Source: Spirochaetaceae bacterium (GTDB taxonomy: Bacteria > Spirochaetota > Spirochaetia > Treponematales > Breznakiellaceae). Taken from it: 20,079 bases of DNA. Of the stretch, positions 15,213 through 20,079 are shown piece by piece; positions within the stretch are counted from its first letter, which is position 1; each line of letters opens with the position of its first letter. A model generated the notes under the pieces. The model did no database searches and had not been told where the DNA came from. It saw nothing but the letters and a program-made list of their open reading frames with translations. The position numbers and the translations under genes are program-made. The stretch covers positions 1-20,079 of the forward strand of contig JAISDG010000069.1 of NCBI GenBank assembly GCA_031265015.1, written 5' to 3'.

Positions 15213-15218
15213 TGAGGT

Positions 15219-15713
15219 ATGGCGGATGCAAAGAAAAAAACCGTGGTGCCGGCGAAAAAGTCCGGCCCGGCGGACGGACGGGACGTTCTGGCCGGAGAGC
15301 TGCGTTCCCTTATCCCGCGGCTGGACGCGGAGGGCCTCTCCTTTCTCGTCGAGCAGGCCCGGATACACCTTTACAATATGCAGGCGGAGGAGCTTAACAA
15401 GACCCTGGCCGGATCCGGAAGGACGGCTAAACCGGTCCAAAAAGACAGCTTCCGCCTGGAGGGAAGCGGCAGCGGGAGCAGCTACTATGTCGTCTACAAC
15501 AACGACTGGATCATGTTTTCCAGGGACGAGATGGCCCAGACTGCCCGGATCGTTTCCGCTCCGGGGACCGGCATGGAAATCCGGGAACGGCTCTACCGCT
15601 GGCTTGAACGGGAACGGCGGGATGTACTGATCTCCATCCCCATGGCGGACAGGTTTGACGAAAAACTAAAGACCCTGGCGGCGCTGATAAAGCGGACCTT
15701 CAAAGTAAAGTAA
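15219..15713 (+). CDS. Protein of unknown function, Lys-rich N-terminus
   Basis: I do not recognise this 164-residue protein. It has no signal peptide or membrane segment and is probably cytoplasmic. Residues 1-22 are Lys/Pro/Ala-rich and likely disordered (MADAKKKTVVPAKKSGPA). Residues about 25-63 look helical (LAGELRSLIPRLDAEGLSFLVEQARIHLYNMQ). Next comes a Gly/Ser linker, a short beta region (SYYVVYNNDWIMFSRDEMAQTARIV) and a helix with basic residues (EIRERLYRWLERERRDVLISIP) before a Lys-rich end. The ATG at 15219 has GAGG only one base away, too close for a normal ribosome-binding site, which fits a leaderless start or an unusual one. It is divergent from the tRNA gene and 91 bases upstream of the ClpC-type gene, which has its own promoter. 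Coding is supported by length, layout and composition like that of its neighbours. Confidence 0.7.
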   Translation: MADAKKKTVVPAKKSGPADGRDVLAGELRSLIPRLDAEGLSFLVEQARIHLYNMQAEELNKTLAGSGRTAKPVQKDSFRLEGSGSGSSYYVVYNNDWIMFSRDEMAQTARIVSAPGTGMEIRERLYRWLERERRDVLISIPMADRFDEKLKTLAALIKRTFKVK

Positions 15714-15755
15714 TGGATCGGGCGCCGAAGACTCCCCCTAAAAATCCACAAACGC

Positions 15756-15785
15756 TTTACAGGAGCGCGCTTCCCCCCCTATACT
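15756..15785 (+). promoter_or_regulatory. Putative promoter of the ClpC-type gene
   Basis: TTTACA (15756-15761, five matches to TTGACA) is followed after 18 bases by TATACT (15780-15785). The predicted start point is near 15792, 13 bases before the GTG start, with GGAG (15794-15797) as Shine-Dalgarno. This is the best-formed promoter in the window. No CIRCE-type or CtsR-type operator was seen beside it. Confidence 0.6.
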
Positions 15786-15804
15786 TGACCCATGGAGATG
15801 CCCC

Positions 15805-18384
15805 GTGTTTAAAGGACTTACCCGCCGGGCCCAGCGTATACTCACCATAGACGCCCAGAACGAGGCGCGCAAAAACAACGCCGACGAACTGCTGCCGGAG
15901 CATGTGGTGGTTTCCCTGTTAAAAGAGGGAGCCGGCACGGCCTGCAAGGCTCTGCTTTTTCTGGGCATAGATCTGCGGGAATTTCGGGAAACCCTGGAAC
16001 ATGAAGCGGCCCGGCCTCGCCGGGGGATATTTTCCGGGGGAACCACGGCGCTGTTTCCCGGCGACGTGCCTCCCTCAAAACGGACCCGGCTCCTGCTGGA
16101 AAACGCCGCGGAAGAGGCGCGGGTCCTGGGCAGGGACTACATCGGCACCGAACACCTGCTGTTCGCCGCGATGCGGGAACCGGAAACGCCGGTACAGAAC
16201 TATCTGTCCTTCCGGGCGGTGGACGCGGAAATGCTCCGGGTGGCGGTGGAAACCACGGTGAATCCCGTCAGGACCAGCCGGGAAGCGGCGGGCAGGGCAA
16301 AACCCGCGGTATACCCCGTCCTAACCCCCATCCTGGACGAATATGCCCGGGACTTAACGGCCCTGGCCAGACAGGGAAAGCTGGATCCGGTTATCGGCAG
16401 GGAAAAGGAAATCGGCCGGGCGGTCCGTATCCTGGCCCGGAGGACCAAGAACAACCCCATCCTGGTAGGGGAAAGCGGAGTGGGAAAGACCGCCATTGTG
16501 GAAGGGCTGGCCCATTACTTTGCGGAGAATACCCCGAAAACAGCCTCCGGTTCTCTTTCGGGCCGGCGGATTCTGCTGCTGGATATGGGTTCCCTGGTGG
16601 CGGGGACCAAGTACCGGGGGGAATTTGAAGAACGGCTTAAAAAGATCATGAAAGAAATTTCCCAGGCGGGAAACATCACTCTTTTTATCGATGAGATTCA
16701 CACCATCATCGGAGCGGGAAGCGCGGAAGGTACGGTGGACGCTTCCAATATGCTCAAACCCGCCCTCTCCCGGGGGGATATCCAGTGTATCGGGGCTACC
16801 ACCCTGGCGGAATACCGCCGGTATTTTGAACGGGATACCGCCCTGGAACGCCGTTTTCAACCCATCCTGGTGGAAGAGACGGGGCTTGAAGAAACCACGG
16901 CCATTCTTAAAGGGATTCAGCGCAGGTACGAGGAACACCACCGGGTGCGTTTTACCCGGGAAGCGGTGGAAGCCGCCGCCAGGCTGGCGGGCCGTTTTAT
17001 TTCGGGCCGGCGGATGCCCGACAAGGCTATCGACGTTCTGGATGAAGCGGCGGCGATGAAAAAGCTGGAATCGGTTTCGGCCCCCGCGGAAATCGGCGGT
17101 ATGGAGCAGGAAATCCGCAGGCTGTCGGAACAAAAGTCCGATATGGTCAGTTCCCAGCGGTATGAACTGGCCGCCCGGCTCCGGGATCAGGTACAGAGCC
17201 TGCGGCAGCGGCTTGACCAGGCCCGCAGTTCCTGGGAACAGGAGGGCTACGCGGCAACGGTGGAAGAAGAGGATGTCCGGCGGGTTATTTCCGAAATGAC
17301 CGGCATACCCCTGGAACGGCTTGGCCAGGGGGAATCCCGGCGGCTCCTTCATATTGAAGAAGACCTGCATAAAACCGTGGTGGGCCAGAACGAAGCGGTC
17401 CGGCGGGTAAGCCAGGCGGTCCGCCGTTCCCGGTCGGGGATTGCGTCCCTCCGGCGGCCCCAGGGGTCCTTTATCTTTTTGGGACCCACCGGGGTGGGAA
17501 AAACCCTGCTGGCCAAAGCCCTGGCGGACTACCTCTTCGGCTCCGCGGATTCCCTGGTCCGGATCGATATGTCCGATTTTATGGAAAAGCACAACGTTTC
17601 CCGGCTTACCGGTTCCCCGCCGGGCTATATCGGCTACGAGGAAGGGGGCGTCCTTACCGAACATATCCGCCGCAATCCCTACCGGGTGGTGCTCTTTGAC
17701 GAAATCGAAAAGGCCCACCGGGATGTCTTTAACCTGCTTTTACAGATACTTGAAGAAGGGGAACTTAAGGATAACCTGGGGCACACGGTAAGTTTTAAAA
17801 ATACCGTGATCATCATGACCAGCAACGCGGGAGTCCGGGAAATTTCCCGGGACAGCCGGCTGGGATTTTCTTCCTCACCGGGGTTCATGGACAGGAACGA
17901 AATTGAATCCGCCGCCCTTTCGGAACTGAAACGGCTCTTTAACCCGGAGTTCGTCAACAGGATTGACGACATCATTGTCTTCGAAACCCTTTCAAAAAAA
18001 GAGATAGAGCGGATCCTGGACATACAGCTTCTGGAACTCTCGGAACGCCTGGCGGAACAGCGGTTCTCCCTGACGGCCGGAGAGGCCGCCCGGCGTTTAC
18101 TTATCGAAAAAGGCTGGGACCTGAAATACGGCGGCCGTCCCCTCCGCCGGGCGGTACAAAAAGAGCTGGAGGACCCCCTCTCCGTACTGCTGCTGGAAAG
18201 GGAATATCCCCCCGGAACGATCTTTTATGCCGGATGCCGGAAGGGCAAAATAACCATCAGGGCAAAAACCGCGGATCGGGAAACCGCGCCGGATACGCCC
18301 GCACCGGAAACGGCGAAGAAGCCCGCGCCGGAAACCCGGGAACTAACGGAGCTGCGGCATGATTACCCTGCCCGTCACCGGTGA
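15805..18384 (+). CDS. clpC: ATP-dependent Clp unfoldase, ClpC type
   Basis: An 859-residue Hsp100 AAA+ protein that unfolds substrates and most likely feeds them to ClpP. Residues 1-150 are the double Clp_N domain (LTRRAQRILTIDAQNEAR, GTEHLLFAAM). The first ATPase domain has Walker A GESGVGKT at 222-229 (Lys228), Walker B LFIDEIHT and the sensor segment GATTLAEYRRYFERDTALERRF. A short UVR-type middle domain lies near 435-470 (SSQRYELAARLRDQ). The second ATPase domain has Walker A GPTGVGKT at 560-567 (Lys566), VVLFDEIEKAH and IIMTSNAG. The short middle domain and Leu686-Gly687-Phe688 at the ClpP-docking loop position favour ClpC over ClpB, whose middle domain is long and which lacks that tripeptide. 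A Pro/Ala/Thr-rich tail (about 815-859) ends the protein. The start is GTG at 15805 with GGAG 7 bases upstream. The 3' end overlaps the next gene by 26 bases. Confidence 0.93.
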   Translation: MFKGLTRRAQRILTIDAQNEARKNNADELLPEHVVVSLLKEGAGTACKALLFLGIDLREFRETLEHEAARPRRGIFSGGTTALFPGDVPPSKRTRLLLENAAEEARVLGRDYIGTEHLLFAAMREPETPVQNYLSFRAVDAEMLRVAVETTVNPVRTSREAAGRAKPAVYPVLTPILDEYARDLTALARQGKLDPVIGREKEIGRAVRILARRTKNNPILVGESGVGKTAIVEGLAHYFAENTPKTASGSLSGRRILLLDMGSLVAGTKYRGEFEERLKKIMKEISQAGNITLFIDEIHTIIGAGSAEGTVDASNMLKPALSRGDIQCIGATTLAEYRRYFERDTALERRFQPILVEETGLEETTAILKGIQRRYEEHHRVRFTREAVEAAARLAGRFISGRRMPDKAIDVLDEAAAMKKLESVSAPAEIGGMEQEIRRLSEQKSDMVSSQRYELAARLRDQVQSLRQRLDQARSSWEQEGYAATVEEEDVRRVISEMTGIPLERLGQGESRRLLHIEEDLHKTVVGQNEAVRRVSQAVRRSRSGIASLRRPQGSFIFLGPTGVGKTLLAKALADYLFGSADSLVRIDMSDFMEKHNVSRLTGSPPGYIGYEEGGVLTEHIRRNPYRVVLFDEIEKAHRDVFNLLLQILEEGELKDNLGHTVSFKNTVIIMTSNAGVREISRDSRLGFSSSPGFMDRNEIESAALSELKRLFNPEFVNRIDDIIVFETLSKKEIERILDIQLLELSERLAEQRFSLTAGEAARRLLIEKGWDLKYGGRPLRRAVQKELEDPLSVLLLEREYPPGTIFYAGCRKGKITIRAKTADRETAPDTPAPETAKKPAPETRELTELRHDYPARHR

Positions 18385-19087
18385 GCCCGGAAGGGCTATC
18401 ACCCTTAATCCCTCCAAAATTATCGCCGTGGGGCTTAACTACCGGGAGCATGTCAAGGAAAGCCTGACCTTTGGGGCAAAGTCCCTGGACGAGCCGAAGG
18501 AGCCCGTTCTTTTTGCCAAGACCCCCAATGTGCTCATCGGCTCCGGGGAGTACATTGTTATTCCGCGCCTGATAGACGACTATGGCTTTGAAGAACCCCG
18601 GACCGATCCCGAAGGAGAACTTGCGGTGATCATCGGAAAAGGGGGCCGGCATATCAGGGAGGAAGACGCCCTGGACCACGTGCTGGGCTATACCTGCTTT
18701 AACGACGTCAGCCAGCGGAACATCCAAAAGAGCGATCCCTCCGGCTGGTTCCGGGGCAAATCCTTCGATACCTTCGGCCCCGCGGGCCCCGCCGCGGCCC
18801 TTCGGGACAGTATCGATCCGGGAAAGCTCGGCATCCGTACCCGGATCAACGGCCGGATCGTCCAGTCCGGCAATACCCGGGACATGATCTTTCCCGTGCC
18901 CCGGCTTATCGCCTATATCTCAAAACAGTTTACCCTGGAACCGGGGGACCTGATCGCCACGGGCACTCCCGCGGGGATCAGCCCCGTCAAACCCGGAGAC
19001 ACGGTAGAAGTGGAAATAGAAGGGATCGGTATCCTGCGAAACCCGGTAATCGGGGAACCCGGCGGGGGCCGCGCTCCCCTGCCGTAA
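18359..19087 (+). CDS. Fumarylacetoacetate hydrolase-family protein (acylpyruvase/isomerase-like)
   Basis: A 242-residue cytoplasmic FAH-family enzyme. The fold's signature parts appear in order: KIIAVGLNYREHVKE, FAKTPNVLIGSGEYIVIP, the metal-binding E-x-E as Glu85-Gly86-Glu87 in PEGELAVIIGK, Asp116 in CFNDVSQRNIQ, the GKSFDTFGPAGP segment, and the closing GTPAGISPVKPGDTVEVEIEGIGILRNPV. The family cleaves or isomerises C-C bonds of beta-diketo acids with Mg2+ or Mn2+. Members of this short type include acylpyruvate hydrolases, oxaloacetate decarboxylases and homoprotocatechuate-pathway isomerases, and the sequence alone does not pick among them. No aromatic-degradation genes are nearby. The ATG at 18359 has GGAG 8 bases upstream inside the clpC tail, so the two genes overlap by 26 bases in different frames and are probably co-transcribed. 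Confidence 0.9.
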   Translation: MITLPVTGEPGRAITLNPSKIIAVGLNYREHVKESLTFGAKSLDEPKEPVLFAKTPNVLIGSGEYIVIPRLIDDYGFEEPRTDPEGELAVIIGKGGRHIREEDALDHVLGYTCFNDVSQRNIQKSDPSGWFRGKSFDTFGPAGPAAALRDSIDPGKLGIRTRINGRIVQSGNTRDMIFPVPRLIAYISKQFTLEPGDLIATGTPAGISPVKPGDTVEVEIEGIGILRNPVIGEPGGGRAPLP

Positions 19088-19112
19088 TCCGGCAAGGATG
19101 CCGGATTACGGC
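19081..19112. terminator. Perfect 13-bp hairpin shared by two convergent genes
   Basis: GCCGTAATCCGGC (19081-19093) and its exact reverse complement (19100-19112) flank a 6-base loop, AAGGAT. The left arm contains the TAA of the plus-strand gene (19085-19087), and the right arm contains the TAA of the minus-strand gene (19106-19108), in mirror positions. There is no T-tract on either side, so it may act with Rho or as an RNA end-protecting stem rather than as a classic intrinsic terminator. The dyad itself is certain; its role is inferred. Confidence 0.65.
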
Positions 19113-20079
19113 GCGATGACGGCCGATGCCCCCGCGTTCCGGGTCCCGCCGGTCAGGGGTATGGGCGTTACCCTGGCGCCCTCGATCTTCCACACCAGGG
19201 CGGCAAAAGTACCTTCGCCGTTTAACTCAAACCCCGCCGCGTAGAGGACCGGCGGGCTCCCGCTTTCGGCAATACCCTTTGCCTCCGCTTCCCGGGTCCC
19301 ATCGGTCAGGGGAATGGGCGTTACCCTGGAACCGCCGATCTTCCATACCGTGGCGGTCCACTTGTGGCTCCCGCTGTACTCCTTCCCCGCCGCGTAGAGA
19401 CTATCCCCGCCGGCGGCAACGCCCCACGCCTGCGCGGGCCGCCTCCCGCCGGTCAGGGGGACGGGGGTTACCGCGGAACCGTCGATCTTCCACACCGTGG
19501 CGATCCAGTTATCGTCGGTATGTAATTCCCACCCCGCCGCGTAGAGGCTGCCTCCGCTTTCGGCAAGGCCCCACGCCTCCGCGTACCGCGTACCGCCGGG
19601 CAGGGGGACGGGCGTTACCGTGGAACCGTCGATCTTCCACACCATGGGCGCAGCGCCGCCGCTGTTTTCCTCGACCCCTGCCGCATAGAGGCTGCCCCCG
19701 CTTTCGGCAATACCCTTTGCCGCCGCGTTCCGGGTCCCGCCGGCCAGGGTGATGGGCGTTACCGTGGCGCCGCTGATTTTCCATACCATGGCGACCCGCG
19801 TACCGCTGTGGTACTCATACCCCGCCGCGTAGAGACTGCCCCCGCTTTCGGTAATGCCCCATGCCTCCGCTTCCCGGGTCCCGCCGGTCAGGGGGACTGG
19901 CGTTACCGTGGCGCCGTCGATCTTCCACACCATGGCTGCCTTAATGCCGCCGGTCTCCCACACCGTAGTGCCGCCGGTCTTTTCAAACCCCGCCGCGTAG
20001 AGGACCGGCGGATCGCCGCCCCCGCTTTCGGCAAGGCCATATACCTCCGCGGACCGCGTCCCATCGGTCAGGGGGACGG
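19106..20079 (-). CDS. Internally repetitive protein, beta-propeller-like repeats (N-terminus outside window)
   Basis: The minus-strand frame is open from the right edge of the window to the TAA at 19106-19108, about 324 codons, so the start is not seen. It is almost entirely copies of one unit, VWKIDG-x-x-VTP-x-PLTGGTR-x-AEA-x-GIAESGGSLYAAG-x-E, repeating every 48-51 residues (WKI at DNA positions near 19184, 19337, 19484, 19631, 19775 and 19919, steps of 144-153 bases), with a seventh partial copy at the edge. I recall similar repeats, with VWKNG, LTDGT and LYVAG segments, in surface or secreted proteins of treponemes and other gut bacteria. Each unit has about four likely beta strands, so a beta-propeller is plausible. 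The last copy stops after half a unit (GGTRNAGASAVIAP), which would suit closure with an N-terminal half blade. Function and location are unknown; a signal peptide would lie outside the window. Confidence 0.75.
   Translation of the reverse strand, partial: VPLTDGTRSAEVYGLAESGGGDPPVLYAAGFEKTGGTTVWETGGIKAAMVWKIDGATVTPVPLTGGTREAEAWGITESGGSLYAAGYEYHSGTRVAMVWKISGATVTPITLAGGTRNAAAKGIAESGGSLYAAGVEENSGGAAPMVWKIDGSTVTPVPLPGGTRYAEAWGLAESGGSLYAAGWELHTDDNWIATVWKIDGSAVTPVPLTGGRRPAQAWGVAAGGDSLYAAGKEYSGSHKWTATVWKIGGSRVTPIPLTDGTREAEAKGIAESGSPPVLYAAGFELNGEGTFAALVWKIEGARVTPIPLTGGTRNAGASAVIAP
19106..20079 (-). repeat. Tandem coding repeat, units of 144-153 bp
   Basis: About six and a half imperfect copies. Near-identical stretches recur at DNA level, for example the reverse complements of CGATCTTCCACACC and CCCGCCGCGTAGAG in most units. 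Unit lengths differ by whole codons (144, 147 and 153 bases), so the frame is kept. The two units with an extra PPVLYAAGFE segment are the last one and the one nearest the window edge, which suggests unit duplication or gene conversion. Confidence 0.85.

Noticed and set aside
16354..17718. A 454-codon minus-strand open frame opposite clpC
   Set aside because: Shadow of the ClpC gene; no recognisable motif, and the clpC motifs are unambiguous on the other strand.
19106..20079. CRISPR-like array from regular repeats
   Set aside because: The period is 144-153 bases, whole-codon steps in one open frame, with conserved protein sequence between; this is a coding repeat, not repeats with unique spacers.

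Overview
The window looks like a piece of a spirochaete chromosome, most likely a treponeme of the termite-gut/environmental type. The main evidence is the minus-strand cluster tamB-bamA-skp-mutS; as I recall, Treponema pallidum has the same order around TP0325-TP0328. In many proteobacteria skp is instead followed by lipid A genes, and here mutS takes that place. The DNA is GC-rich by eye (not counted). No complete mobile element, CRISPR array, rRNA gene or phage module is visible.

Layout. Positions 1-303 hold the 3' end of a PfkB-family sugar kinase (+), convergent with an HxlR-type regulator (326-826, -). The 364-base gap at 827-1190 holds the HxlR promoter and what looks like a decayed transposase/integrase N-terminus. 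Next comes a tight minus-strand operon for outer-membrane biogenesis and mismatch repair: tamB (to 11348), bamA (to 6994), skp (to 4479) and mutS (to 3935). The last two junctions place the next gene's Shine-Dalgarno on the end of the preceding gene. Divergent from tamB are tmk (11476-12225) and a small exported protein of unknown function (12262-12876), which converge on ligA (12971-14938, -). Upstream of ligA on the same strand lies tRNA-Arg(UCU) (14988-15061). A plus-strand run follows: an unknown 164-residue protein, a ClpC-type AAA+ chaperone, and a fumarylacetoacetate-hydrolase-family enzyme overlapping it by 26 bases. This run meets a minus-strand repeat protein (19106 to beyond the right edge) at a perfect 13-bp hairpin that contains both stop codons.

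How the genes relate. TamB, BamA and Skp form the expected pathway for lipid transport and beta-barrel protein insertion at the outer membrane. MutS and LigA are DNA-repair and replication enzymes, and Tmk supplies dTDP for dTTP synthesis. ClpC is the protein quality-control unfoldase.

Most notable points: a thymidylate kinase with Thr at the Walker A lysine position and a Gly/Ala-rich insert; a likely leaderless ligA promoter and a similar -10-to-ATG layout at 15207-15221; an internally repetitive protein with about seven visible 48-51-residue units that may form a beta-propeller; the shared hairpin between convergent genes; and the decayed transposon remnant at 987-1113. I see no convincing wholly new multi-gene system. 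The repeat protein, the two uncharacterised proteins and the kinase variant are the best leads.
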